DNA of 64,000 nucleotides, taken from Planctomycetota bacterium (GTDB taxonomy: Bacteria > Planctomycetota > UBA8108 > UBA1146). Shown piece by piece: positions 28,274 to 41,011 of this stretch; position 1 is the first letter of the stretch, and each line of letters starts with the position of its first letter. The stretch is taken from positions 1-64,000 of the forward strand of contig JADHSM010000005.1 of assembly GCA_016776905.1 (NCBI GenBank), written 5' to 3'. The notes under the pieces were generated by a model that was given only the letters and a program-made list of their open reading frames with translations, searched no databases and had not been told where the DNA came from. The position numbers were made by a program, and so were the translations under genes.

Positions 28274-31200
28274 TCAAAGACAGCCCGAGTAGCTCGCGCA
28301 ATCAAGATCATCTTCGGTGGGGTCTAGCCCACAAGAATCCCAAGGTGCTGCTGGAGGAGCTCCTCCAGAGAACAGAGTCGAGAAGTGATAGATAGCGTCA
28401 GCGATAGAAATCTGTCCGTCATCATTTTCGTCGAGGGAATCCAAGCACGACGGCTCCCCATTTCCTCCTCCGAATATGAAGTTCAGAATTCCAATCGCAT
28501 CCGATATATCAAAGGCTCCGTCAGAGTTGGTATCTCCTCGTAAGAAGGGAGTACCGCAATCATTAACAGTAACAATGAAACTGGTCTGGCTCGTCAAACC
28601 TGCAGAGTCTGTTGCCGTCACCAAAATCGTGTGACTTCCAACCTCAAACATGGTTCCAGAAGCAGGCTCGACCGTGAGAATTCCCCCGTCACAGTTATCT
28701 GCTATTTCTGGTGATTGCCAAGTCACAGTCGCCATACAAGTAGCGGGATCTGGGTCGACAATAATGGGAGCTGGAAGATTTATCACTTCCGGAGCCTCAT
28801 TGTCCACAATCAAGATCGTAATCGAGGTCGTGTTCGCGTTCCCTTCGCTATCGATAGCCACGTAGTTAACGACCGTTTCTCCGAGAGGAAGGAAATCCCC
28901 CTGATTGGAACTAGATTGCAATGATCCAACAGCGCAGTTATCGACGACTGTGGGCTCCGGCCAGAACGCATTTGCGCCACAAAGACCGGGGTAACTATCC
29001 AATTCAACAAGCGAAACGACATTCAGGAACTCAGGTCCTTCTTTGTCCACGACTGTGATCGTGAATGATTCACTACTCGTGTTTCCATAGAAGTCTGTTG
29101 CTGTGTACGAGACGAGAGTTGCACCGGGATCGAAGAATCCACCACTTGAATGTGAAATCTCAAGCTCGAACAAATCACTACAGTCAGAAATGATGGGTTC
29201 GTCCCATGCATATGTTGCACCACAAGAATCAAAGTCATTCGTCAAGACCACGCTTGCGGGCATACCTTCAATCGTAGGCGCCTCAGCATCTCCGACGTTG
29301 ATGAAGAATGAAACCTGACTCGAATTCCCTGCAGAATCTAATGCTGTGTAGACAATCGTATTCAAACCGACAGGAATCTGTGCTCCGGATTCATAGTTAC
29401 TGGACAAAGTTGTTTCAGTGCAATCTGTAACTGTGGGTGGATTCCAGAACATGACAACACCGCACTCACCAAGAGTGGCTGTACCGACCATGTCTACAGG
29501 AATCTCCGTTATTGTCGGCACTTCATTGTCCACAATCGTGACTGTGACAATCTGTGCATGCTGATTACCGCTCGAATCTGTAGCCGTAAAGACAATGGAG
29601 TGATCTCCGATTGCGAATACGGAACCTGATTCATGACTACTCGTCACGGTCACCGTACTGGCCGGGCTGCAGAAATCTGCTGCCTGCGGAGTCGGCCAAG
29701 TTGCCGTACCCTCACAAGAATCAGAGTTACTCAAGAAGGTCATCGTCGTTCCAAGATTCGGGAAGAATGGTGCTTCACCATCTTCAACGATCACCAAGAA
29801 ACTAGACACTTCAGAGTTCCCGGATTCATCTGTTGCAGTGTAAGTCACTGTTGTTTCTCCAAGTGGGAACATTCCCCCCGATACGTAATCGGAACCAAGG
29901 AAAGACCCTGAACAGTCTTCACTACTTGGAGAATCCCATGTAGCGACACCCGCACAGTTTCCTGGAGCATTTTGAACGACAACCGTTCCCGGCATATTAA
30001 GAACCGTAGGTGCGTCGTTGTCTTGAACAACAACGTCAAAACTTGAAGACGATTGCAATCCACTATTATCCAAAACGGTATAAGTCACTGACGTGACTCC
30101 TACCGGGAATTCTGATCCCGATAACAGGTCAGAAGTGAGGCTTGATATACCTGCACAGTCTGATCCAGTCGGCTCAGACCATGTCGCGATTCCGCTGCAT
30201 TCGCCCGGCGTGTTGGAAACAACTACCGTATCCGGCATGTTCAAAATCGTTGGTGCTTCTTGATCCAGAACATTAACCGTGAAGGAGGCGCTGGATTGAT
30301 TGCCGCTTGTATCTTGTGCCGTATAAGTGACGACATTGACTCCGATTTCGAACAGATCACCTGAAGAGTGTGTACTGGTCAAACTTGCAGATACACAGTC
30401 GAGGGCTTCCGGATCACTCCAAATTGCTTGCGCATTACATGACCCCACCTCTGCCTGGATAGTAATATCTTGAGGCATTCCATGGATCTGTGGATTTTCG
30501 CCATCCAGAATCGTGATCTCGAAACTATCCGTTGTCTGGTTACCAGCAGTATCGGTGGCAACGTAAATGACTTCGGTGGTTCCTATGGAGAATTGAGACC
30601 CCATCGAATGATTTGAAGACAGGCTACTGAATGTGCAATCACTCGTAGTTGGCTCAGCCCAAATCACATTGACCCCACATGCAGAAGTGGTGTTTGTCAC
30701 AGTGATATTCGTTGGCATGTTTGCTATTGCCGGAAGTTCACCATCACTGACGACTACCAAGAATGAAGCCTCAGAGGTGTTCCCAGAATCATCCGTAAAG
30801 GTGTAGTTCACCAGATGGGGTCCGATTTCGAGTTGTCCACCATTTGGGGTATCACTCGCTGCTGTCACCTGACCACAATCAGATACGGTAGGATCTATCC
30901 AAGAAACTGTTGCAAGGCATGAATCGACAGGTGTCGTTGCCGATACATTTTCTGGCATAGACAAGATCTCAGGGTTGGTCGTATCAAGAACGACGACAGA
31001 AAACTCATATGACTGAGAATTCAAATCTGGATCCAGTGCTGTGTAGGTCACCAGCGTTTCTCCAACAGGGAAAGTATCTCCTGGATGATGTGTGGAGCTC
31101 ACAGTTAATTCACCCGTGCAGTTATCGCCGAACGCCGGAGGTGTCCATGACGCAAGAGCAGTGCAATCTTGATTACTATTGCCGACAAATATCGGCGAAG

Positions 31201-34200
31201 TAGGCCCGGAGACTACTGACGGCGACTCTGAATCGATCACCGTAACTGTGAAGTCTTGCGCATGCGTATTTCCAACAGTGTCTATTACTGTTGCAGTAAC
31301 CGTGGTTACTCCCTGACTAAAGACCTCACCAGAAGCGATGCTCAGAGTGATTGTTGAGTCCGTGCAGGAATCAAGCGCGGCCAAATCAGACCAAGACACA
31401 ATCGCGTCACATTGTCCCAGATCATTCGTCACAGAAATGTTATCTGGGAATACTGTGAACTCTGGCGCTCGGTTGTCTATGACGGTCACGACAAAAGAAG
31501 CAGTACTTTGATTCCCGAGAACGTCAGTTGCAGTATAGGTCACAGTCGTATCGCCTAGATTAAAGACCGATCCTGATTCATGCGTTTTGGAAACAGTGAC
31601 AGAGTGACAATCCGTAGGTACCGGATCTTGCCAACTGGCTGAAGCGGCACACTGATCAGCATCGACTCCAACTTGCATGCTATCTGGCACACCTACGAAG
31701 ATAGGTGCCTCATTATCGACAACCTGAACACTGAAGAAGGTCACATCTGAATTTCCGAAATCATCTGTCGCCGTGTAGGTGACAAGCGTATTTCCCACAG
31801 GGAAAATAGAGCCTGGCTCGTTCGTTGCCACAAGCGTCAACTCGGTATCACACGCATCGAGGGCCACAGGTGGATCCCAAAACACTGTCGCGCCACAAGA
31901 TCCAGGTTCAATTGTTGTACTAATGTTTACCAAGGCTTCCCCGACAAACACTGGATTATCATGGTCGACTACTGAAATCGTGAACGTTGCTTCTGTACTG
32001 TTTCCGCTGAGGTCAGTTGAGGTATAAGAAACTGTTGTTTCACCAATACCGAATACCGATCCTGGAAAATGACTTGCTGAGAAACCAACTTCGTCACATT
32101 CATCGAATGCAACAGGCAATACCCAAACCACAGTCGCTTGACATGTTCCAGACGTACTTGGAACAGTGATGTTTGATGGCATGTTGAACAGAGTTGGCGC
32201 TTCAATATCATTGACCGTGACTGTGAAACTTGTCTCTGCAATGCTTTGTCCAGCTGTAGCCTGGTAGGTCACAGTTGTTACACCTTTGGAGAAGAAGTCT
32301 CCAGGTGAATGACTGCTTGTAACACTGATCTCTGCATCTGGACAGTTGGGATCAATTGCGCCAAGCGAAGTCCAGAAGACCTGGGCTTGGCATGTACCCA
32401 ATACAGTCGAGATTTCAATGTTTTCTGGTATCGATGTAAATTCTGGAGGAGCAGTATCTGCCACGATGACGTTGAATGTGGCAATACTGGAATTGCCACT
32501 GTCATCTGTTGCAGTGTATTCCACTTGTGTAGTACCAACCGGGAACAAGGTTCCAGGCGATAGATTAGATGACACAGTTGAGGCACCACAGAGATCGGTT
32601 GCTGTAGGCTCCACCCATGACACTGTCGCTGAGCAATCTCCCACAGCCGGGCTCTGGAAAATATCCTCAGGTACCCCGCTAAAGGTCGGACCAAATCCGT
32701 CTGTAACCAGCACGGAGAACGAAAGCGAAGAGGAAAACCCAGCGAGGTCAGAAACGGTGTATGTCACCTCTGTCTGCCCGATTGGGAATTCAGATCCCGG
32801 TTCATGTGAACTCACATAGGAAAGATTCGTTGAGCAATCTATGGCAACAGGAGGAACCCATGAAACCGGCTCAGTGCACAACTCTGAAGTCGTGGCTACA
32901 CTCAAAGAACCCGGTGAAGACAGGAATACGGGTGTATCTAAGTCATTGACTGTCACTGTGAAGGAAGCTGTTGTTTCGTTTCCTGACGGATCTAGTGCAG
33001 AATAATGAACTGTCGTCACACCAACACCAAAGGTTGAAGGCGGCTCGAAATTACTAATCGGCTCAAGCTCGAGGGCACAGTTATCAATAACTGTCGGAAT
33101 ATCCCACAGAACAGTGGCTCCACAACTTCCCGGGTCTGTATTCAATATCATATTCGAAGGCACACCGACAAGAGTCGGAGGAGTGTCGTCTACAACAACA
33201 ATGGAAAATGACATCGTGGAAATGAGGCCTTGAGCATCAGTTGCCGTGTATATCACGTTCCTTGTTCCAGGAAGCCCGACTAAGGGCTGACCGAAGTTTT
33301 TCGTAAAGGTCACTCCTGGAGAACAATCTTGAATAATCGGATCCACCCAGGTGACCGCTGCAGAGCATGTCGTAGAAAGAGTAGACGCGACAATATTCGG
33401 TAACTGCTCGATGACGGGAGGAGATTGGTCCTCCACTGTAATCAAGAATGCAATACTTTTTACATTTCCACTCACATCAGTAGCGTTCATGATCACCATG
33501 GTTTGACCCAGAGGGAAAACGGATCCGTTTTCCCTATTCGAAGTGATCGTTACATTATTTCCACCACACTGGTCTTCGACTGTAGGTTCCGCCCATAACA
33601 CCACAGCATCACAACTATCAGGATTTGTTCCGACGGTCATATTGCTGGGTTGCGTCAAGAACGTGGGCACTTCAGTGAGATTCACTGTGATCGTAAAGGT
33701 CGCAACAGACTGGTTTCCACTCACATCTTCAGCTGTGTAGGTCACAAGATGCACACCAGGACCAAATACTGTCTCCATTGGCGTGTCGCTGGTGATGGTG
33801 GATGCGCTACATAGATCCTCGGAAGTAGGATCTATCCAGCTTGTCGTAATTGTACATGCACCTCCGGCAAGGATTTCAAAAACCTGGTCCTGAGGAATGT
33901 TACTGATCGTTGGAGGTACAGCATCATATGTTGCAGACTCTTCGCAAGAATCGGGAATACCGTTGCTATTACAATCAACGGTGAATCCTAATTCGATCTC
34001 ACAGGTATCGATGACACCATTCGTATTACAATCGAAGTTACCCGTTGAGAAATCACAACTGTCTGGAATACCATTGCCGTTGCAATCGGGTAATCCATCG
34101 GAAATGTCACAATCATCAGGCTGACCATTTCCATTGCAGTCTAAGTATGTGAGTTCTGTAATCAGGTACGTTTGACTGCTTGTTCCAAGTATTAGGCCAT

Positions 34201-35227
34201 CTGAATCCAGCGCTAACGGAGCAGATTTACCGCCCGCAAGTTCTGACAATTGGAGACACCCTTGGGCGAGATCTGTCGACTGAAGGTTCACTCCAGAATC
34301 CCAGAGACCGCCGCTGAGGGTGAACACCCTCACTCCACAATCCATCGAGACAACGGCGATAGAGTCGCCTAGCATTGCCTGATGAGTTTGTGCAGTTGGA
34401 GTAAATCCGAGCTGAGCCTCAAGTTCCCAATTTGCATTGCGAACGTGAATCTCTCCCCCAGTTGAAGTTGTTAGAAGTAATCTAAGGGTATTCCCAACTT
34501 CATTGAGGCTGAGACTGGTCGCCGTCGTGATCAGCTCCGAATCAAGCTCCCATTCGAGAGAAGTTCCGCCCACTGGCTTGAAGATCTGAACTTTTCCAGA
34601 TGCGCTATCCAGTGAGGCCGCATAACCTGGAACCAAGTTGAGTTGATCTCCTAGAGAGCCCCCAGCATCCCCTGTATTTTGGGAACTGGAAAACCACATT
34701 GGACTGTTATTCGCCGGATTGATCAGGCGCGAATAAAAGAGGACCTCATTGTTTGCTGGGTCACCTATCGCCAAATGAATTCCGGAAAGCCCAATGCTTC
34801 TACCCAGATCTCCATTGGCAACACCCGGAACCGTGAGTTCCTCGGTCCATGTACCATCAGGAGCCAAGCTATAAACCCTGACCTCATTTTGTAATCCGAG
34901 GGCGAGTAACGACCCATCCAGATCCATTGAGGAGATCGAGGCCCCAAGAAGATCGAGGGATTGATCCAACTGCCAAACCTCATTCACCTTCTTGTGTAAT
35001 TCGACTGAAGATCCTGATCCTTTGGCCAACCAAGTATCTGTCGCATCCAAGTGAGTGGCCCCAGCGCCAAGGCTAGCAGAAGGGATCTCACAGGTTGCAG
35101 TTTGAGCCCGGGACACTTGTCCAAATGGCATCACGACTGCAAGGATTAACAGAACTAAAAATCCGAGTGATCTTATATCACGACGGCACAATGCGACTAC
35201 TAGAGCCGCTTTCACAGATGTCTTCAT
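28274..35227 (-). CDS. Giant secreted HYR-repeat protein with dockerin-like C-terminus
   Basis: This 2317-residue exported protein is a complete paralogue of the one at the left edge. It has a signal peptide (MKTSVKAALVVAL... ending at VSRAQ), an FG-GAP-like propeller (about residues 30-370, LAIGDPANNEVLFYS), four DCNGNGxPDxC segments, then 22 HYR domains of about 80 residues, each with a CxAxVxW and a DxC motif. The C-terminal dockerin-like module has two loops (DTNSDGAFDISDAI, DENDDGQISIADAI) and a DPTEDDLDC tail. The ATG at 35227 is preferred over one 117 bp earlier because it opens the signal peptide and follows GGGGGAG. I infer a calcium-stabilised surface adhesin or matrix protein. Confidence 0.93.
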   Translation of the reverse strand: MKTSVKAALVVALCRRDIRSLGFLVLLILAVVMPFGQVSRAQTATCEIPSASLGAGATHLDATDTWLAKGSGSSVELHKKVNEVWQLDQSLDLLGASISSMDLDGSLLALGLQNEVRVYSLAPDGTWTEELTVPGVANGDLGRSIGLSGIHLAIGDPANNEVLFYSRLINPANNSPMWFSSSQNTGDAGGSLGDQLNLVPGYAASLDSASGKVQIFKPVGGTSLEWELDSELITTATSLSLNEVGNTLRLLLTTSTGGEIHVRNANWELEAQLGFTPTAQTHQAMLGDSIAVVSMDCGVRVFTLSGGLWDSGVNLQSTDLAQGCLQLSELAGGKSAPLALDSDGLILGTSSQTYLITELTYLDCNGNGQPDDCDISDGLPDCNGNGIPDSCDFSTGNFDCNTNGVIDTCEIELGFTVDCNSNGIPDSCEESATYDAVPPTISNIPQDQVFEILAGGACTITTSWIDPTSEDLCSASTITSDTPMETVFGPGVHLVTYTAEDVSGNQSVATFTITVNLTEVPTFLTQPSNMTVGTNPDSCDAVVLWAEPTVEDQCGGNNVTITSNRENGSVFPLGQTMVIMNATDVSGNVKSIAFLITVEDQSPPVIEQLPNIVASTLSTTCSAAVTWVDPIIQDCSPGVTFTKNFGQPLVGLPGTRNVIYTATDAQGLISTMSFSIVVVDDTPPTLVGVPSNMILNTDPGSCGATVLWDIPTVIDNCALELEPISNFEPPSTFGVGVTTVHYSALDPSGNETTASFTVTVNDLDTPVFLSSPGSLSVATTSELCTEPVSWVPPVAIDCSTNLSYVSSHEPGSEFPIGQTEVTYTVSDLAGFSSSLSFSVLVTDGFGPTFSGVPEDIFQSPAVGDCSATVSWVEPTATDLCGASTVSSNLSPGTLFPVGTTQVEYTATDDSGNSSIATFNVIVADTAPPEFTSIPENIEISTVLGTCQAQVFWTSLGAIDPNCPDAEISVTSSHSPGDFFSKGVTTVTYQATAGQSIAETSFTVTVNDIEAPTLFNMPSNITVPSTSGTCQATVVWVLPVAFDECDEVGFSASHFPGSVFGIGETTVSYTSTDLSGNSTEATFTISVVDHDNPVFVGEALVNISTTIEPGSCGATVFWDPPVALDACDTELTLVATNEPGSIFPVGNTLVTYTATDDFGNSDVTFFSVQVVDNEAPIFVGVPDSMQVGVDADQCAASASWQDPVPTDCHSVTVSKTHESGSVFNLGDTTVTYTATDVLGNQSTASFVVTVIDNRAPEFTVFPDNISVTNDLGQCDAIVSWSDLAALDSCTDSTITLSIASGEVFSQGVTTVTATVIDTVGNTHAQDFTVTVIDSESPSVVSGPTSPIFVGNSNQDCTALASWTPPAFGDNCTGELTVSSTHHPGDTFPVGETLVTYTALDPDLNSQSYEFSVVVLDTTNPEILSMPENVSATTPVDSCLATVSWIDPTVSDCGQVTAASDTPNGGQLEIGPHLVNYTFTDDSGNTSEASFLVVVSDGELPAIANMPTNITVTNTTSACGVNVIWAEPTTSDCTFSSLSSNHSMGSQFSIGTTEVIYVATDTAGNQTTDSFEITILDGENPQIHGMPQDITIQAEVGSCNAQAIWSDPEALDCVSASLTSTHSSGDLFEIGVNVVTYTAQDTSGNQSSASFTVNVLDQEAPTILNMPDTVVVSNTPGECSGIATWSEPTGSDCAGISSLTSDLLSGSEFPVGVTSVTYTVLDNSGLQSSSSFDVVVQDNDAPTVLNMPGTVVVQNAPGNCAGVATWDSPSSEDCSGSFLGSDYVSGGMFPLGETTVTYTATDESGNSEVSSFLVIVEDGEAPFFPNLGTTMTFLSNSDSCEGTATWPTPQAADFCSPASTVTVTSSHESGSVFAIGDHSIVFTATDSSGNQHAQIVTVTIVDNEVPTITEIPVDMVGTATLGECGVVMFWNPPTVTDCTETTLSSNYESGAQIPVGLNTIVYTALDSAGNSSQVSFFINVGDAEAPTIEGMPASVVLTNDFDSCGATYAWDEPIISDCSDLFELEISHSSGGFFDPGATLVSYTATDFYGNTSSESFTITVVDKEGPEFLNVVSLVELDSYPGLCGANAFWPEPTVVDNCAVGSLQSSSNQGDFLPLGETVVNYVAIDSEGNANTTSITILIVDNEAPEVINLPAPIIVDPDPATCMATVTWQSPEIADNCDGGILTVEPASGTMFEVGSHTILVTATDSAGLTSQTSFIVTVNDCGTPFLRGDTNSDGAFDISDAIGILNFIFGGGNGEPSCLDSLDENDDGQISIADAIYHFSTLFSGGAPPAAPWDSCGLDPTEDDLDCASYSGCL
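28560..33930 (-). repeat. HYR repeat array, 22 units
   Basis: Twenty-two tandem units of about 240-250 bp encode HYR domains. They are more diverged from each other than the left-edge units of the first giant gene; the closest neighbours are units 16 and 17 (TILNMPDTVVV and TVLNMPGTVVV). Confidence 0.9.
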
Positions 35228-35454
35228 TGGGTCTCTCCCCCATGTCTGAAGAGTTTTATAGTTTTCCCGATCTACTAAATGTATTGTCCTTGTTAAGTTT
35301 TGACAACACGGGATCGTCTTTGTCAACATGGCGTAGAGAACCACTATTGATAAGTCGGTCAGGTTTGACAGATTACATAGCGTTCATCTCGATCTTTATT
35401 GCGGGAACAGATAGTCTGCTTCATCACTGAAATAACAAATGTCACAACATCGAT

Positions 35455-35531
35455 GTCCCCGTAGCTCAGCTGGATAGAGCATCGGATTCCTAATCCGAAG
35501 GTCACAGGTTCGAATCCTGTCGGGGACGCCA
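35455..35531 (+). tRNA. tRNA-Arg (anticodon CCT)
   Basis: A complete cloverleaf is present. The 7-bp acceptor stem GTCCCCG/CGGGGAC spans 35455-35461 and 35521-35527. The D-arm is GCTCAGCTGGATAGAGC. The anticodon stem TCGGA/TCCGA holds loop TTCCTAA with anticodon CCT at 35489-35491, reading AGG. The T-arm is ACAGGTTCGAATCCTGT. The discriminator is G and the CCA end is encoded at 35529-35531. Confidence 0.98.
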
Positions 35532-38412
<2,881 letters not shown>

Positions 38413-38441
38413 TCTTCTGAACTTCAAGGAATGAATGACGA

Positions 38442-38474
38442 TCAGGTGCGTACATTTTCAATGTACGCACCTGA
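38442..38474 (+). terminator. Rho-independent terminator of katG
   Basis: A perfect 14-bp stem (TCAGGTGCGTACAT and its complement) with a 5-nt loop is followed by ATTTTTAT, 30 bp after the katG stop. Confidence 0.93.
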
Positions 38475-38544
38475 ATTTTTATCCCTAGGCCGACAACGAT
38501 TCCTCAGCACTGCTACCTCGGGCATCTTCATTGGATATCAGGAA

Positions 38545-39702
38545 CTATCTCTTTTTCTTCATACTTTTTAATGGGACAAAATGAGTGACCATTTTTTCTC
38601 CACTCTCAAAGGACTCTTCCACGTAACCCGGTTTATCGTTGAATGTGTAAGTCAATACTGGGTTTGATCTGTCCTTCTCTTGTGCAAAGGGATCTCTGAA
38701 CCTCAATACGATGCCGTCGAAATCTCCTTCTAAATAGCGTGGGTTAGGGCTCTCACTTTCCAAAATGAACGTCTGGAACACCCCTCTTTTGCTATCAAAG
38801 CCCATGATCGAGATCGAGTCTGGCTCAAGAAAATCTTCGACGCTAAGGCTAACAGTCAACAAGAAACGTCCCCCTGCAAGCAATCGTGAAATCCGAGGTT
38901 TTTCATTCCCCTCGGGATCGCCATAATTTCCAAAAAACTTTAATAACAGACTGTGTTCATCTGAATAATTTTCCGCAGGATTCCCACTCGCTTTTGATTT
39001 ATTGATTCTTTCTTGGCGGAGTTTCGAAGTGAGGATTTCCTTCATTAGATCTTTAACTTGCCCAGGGGTCTCTTCTTGAGAAATTCGAATGAACGGTATG
39101 TCCGATTCTCCCAAAAAAACCTCGGCGGAAAGCTTTCGAGTTTCAGTATCGAAGTTAATTTTCTCTTTTACATATCCGCTATAGTCTTTAAGAACTCTAT
39201 CGCCTTCTTGATAATTCCCTGACCGGTATGCAATGGCTGTCTGATTTGGATCGAGAGAGATACTGAAGTATTGATTGAGATCAGTTCTGTAACTATCGAA
39301 ATGATAGGTCAGGAAAGGGCTGCCGGAACTGGTGGATCTCCTCAGTAATATCTTGTTCCCAAAAACCATCTGTGAATCCCCGGTTCCGGATATCGGAATG
39401 AATTTGGATCCAACTTCACCAGTTACCGGATCCACGCCACCCATCGTGTAATCCAGAACACCTCTCCAAGAAAACTTGCCCGCTTCCTTCGCCAATCTCT
39501 CCAGTTGTATTGACTGCTTTGATAGATGCCCCTTCGGCTTCAATTTATCGTCATCCATGCTGTCAATATGAGAAAAAGGTTCGGCAAACACCAGGAGGCC
39601 GCCAGAGAGCAGGAGGCCACCAGAGAGCAGGAGTCCGCAAATGAGCAGGAGTCCGCAAAAGAACACCGGCAAACTGAATTTCATTCGGATAAACTTGCTC
39701 AT
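38545..39702 (-). CDS. Secreted protein of unknown function
   Basis: I do not recognise it with confidence. From the ATG at 39702 (GGAGG about 10 nt upstream) it has 385 residues; an earlier ATG lacks a ribosome site. The N-terminus is a long, internally repeated hydrophobic signal (four six-residue units around GLLLSG) ending near VFAEP. The rest is beta-rich and polar. The stretch YRTDLNQYFSISLDPNQTAIAYRSGNY weakly resembles DUF1579-like barrels, which also ask how a sample compares with a reference state. It has a basic KKKR C-terminus. It is divergent from the TlpA-like gene and may share its promoter region. Confidence 0.6.
   Translation of the reverse strand: MSKFIRMKFSLPVFFCGLLLICGLLLSGGLLLSGGLLVFAEPFSHIDSMDDDKLKPKGHLSKQSIQLERLAKEAGKFSWRGVLDYTMGGVDPVTGEVGSKFIPISGTGDSQMVFGNKILLRRSTSSGSPFLTYHFDSYRTDLNQYFSISLDPNQTAIAYRSGNYQEGDRVLKDYSGYVKEKINFDTETRKLSAEVFLGESDIPFIRISQEETPGQVKDLMKEILTSKLRQERINKSKASGNPAENYSDEHSLLLKFFGNYGDPEGNEKPRISRLLAGGRFLLTVSLSVEDFLEPDSISIMGFDSKRGVFQTFILESESPNPRYLEGDFDGIVLRFRDPFAQEKDRSNPVLTYTFNDKPGYVEESFESGEKMVTHFVPLKSMKKKR
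39593..39664. repeat. 18-bp tandem repeat inside a signal-peptide coding region
   Basis: Four 18-bp units (39593-39610, 39611-39628, 39629-39646, 39647-39664; the first reads AGGAGGCCGCCAGAGAGC) each encode six residues of the hydrophobic core of the signal peptide on the minus strand. The unit length keeps the reading frame. Confidence 0.9.
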
Positions 39703-39826
39703 CGGTACAATTCCTCCTTTTTGAGATCGATTTCTTAGTATCTCCATGCCAAAAGTATGACTCGCTCCACCCCCATTACTCTTACTTTTTCTATCAATTC
39801 GAGATTCGGATATCGACAGAGCGTTG

Positions 39827-39840
39827 TATAAAATTTTATA
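39827..39840. promoter_or_regulatory. AT-rich palindrome in a divergent promoter region
   Basis: TATAAAATTTTATA is a perfect 14-bp palindrome, 41 bp upstream of the TlpA-like ATG and 124 bp from the divergent unknown gene. It contains TATAAA and TTATAAT-like -10 material on both strands, so it may serve one or both promoters. Confidence 0.35.
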
Positions 39841-39881
39841 ATAGAGTTCTGAGTTGAGGAACCCTGAATAACGGAGGATTC

Positions 39882-40985
39882 ATGTTTAGGCCTATTCTTA
39901 TCTGCTTGTTCCTGTTTTTTACGCCTCAATTTCTATCCGCAGATATCGCCAGTGATATCCGCTCGGCTCATGCATCCTTGATAGCCGCTGAGGAAAAAGG
40001 AAACCCCAGTCTCATCTATAGAAATAGCCGCGAACTGATTAAGGCTTGCTCGGGGAAGAACCTTTTACAAATCTTCCCTGAAGATAAAGACTTATTCTTA
40101 CGACTCGATTGCCAAAGAATCATCGGCGCAGATCACAGCCAACAAGGAAGACACTCTCAGGGAATTGAGCTTCTTTCACCACTGGTTGAAAAATACTCCG
40201 ATTCTGACGCAGCGGAAAAGGCGATTGCGCAAAAAGCTCTGCTCCCCCTAGCGAGATCTTATTCAGAACTTTCACAGATAGATAAATCCATCTTGCTTCT
40301 TAAGAATGCGACAAAATCTCTCGCGACTGGGAGCCCCGAAATCAGGGAAGCCTGGTTACTGCTCGGAGACCTATATGCAGCAAAAGGCGAGACGCTCTCA
40401 GCAAAAAGATCATGGAGTAGGCTCACGGATGACTTGAACAAATACGGAGACGAAGCCCGATCTCGTAGAAATTCTTCCGTCCGCATGGCTCTGCTTGATA
40501 AACCCGCATTTGAACTTGGAGAAGCCACTTGGTTCGGCGGGAAGAAACAATCCATCCGTTCCATGAAAGGGGAGGTTGTTCTTCTCGATTTTTGGGCGAC
40601 TTGGTGTGGACCCTGCCGAATGCTGATGCCAGGGCTTGATCGCCTCCAAAAGAAATATGCGGATAAAGGATTAAAAGTTTTGGGGGTGACAAAACCCTAC
40701 GCCCAAGGCTGGCTTCCCGACAAGGACAGCAATACTCGAGGACAAACCGTAAAGGGAATGACTCGAGATGCTTTTCTCCAACACGTTTTGGAGTTCCGAA
40801 GGCGGTTTGGAGTGGGTTACCCCTTTGTGGTCACGGGAAAGCGTGAATTTGATAACTATCGAGTTGGAGGAATACCCATGGTTGTTCTCATCGATAAAAC
40901 AGGAAAGATCGCATGGGTAAGGGTCGGCTCAGGTGGCGAAGGGTTACTCGATTCAACATTGGAACGACTTCTCAACGAGAAGTAG
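39882..40985 (+). CDS. TlpA/ResA-like thioredoxin with N-terminal TPR-like region
   Basis: This exported thiol-disulfide oxidoreductase has 367 residues. A signal peptide (MFRPILICLFLFFTPQFLSA) is followed by a helical, TPR-like region (about 25-200) and a C-terminal TlpA/thioredoxin domain with active site WCGPC (C242, C245) after LLDFWAT, and the cis-proline loop GGIPMVVLIDKTGKI. GGAGG lies 4 nt before the ATG. TlpA-like proteins reduce periplasmic disulfides, often for cytochrome c maturation; the partner here is unknown. It converges with the MauE/DoxX-like gene, 26 bp apart. Confidence 0.88.
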   Translation: MFRPILICLFLFFTPQFLSADIASDIRSAHASLIAAEEKGNPSLIYRNSRELIKACSGKNLLQIFPEDKDLFLRLDCQRIIGADHSQQGRHSQGIELLSPLVEKYSDSDAAEKAIAQKALLPLARSYSELSQIDKSILLLKNATKSLATGSPEIREAWLLLGDLYAAKGETLSAKRSWSRLTDDLNKYGDEARSRRNSSVRMALLDKPAFELGEATWFGGKKQSIRSMKGEVVLLDFWATWCGPCRMLMPGLDRLQKKYADKGLKVLGVTKPYAQGWLPDKDSNTRGQTVKGMTRDAFLQHVLEFRRRFGVGYPFVVTGKREFDNYRVGGIPMVVLIDKTGKIAWVRVGSGGEGLLDSTLERLLNEK

Positions 40986-41011
40986 CGGACTGCCTAAAGC
41001 CCGAACTACGC

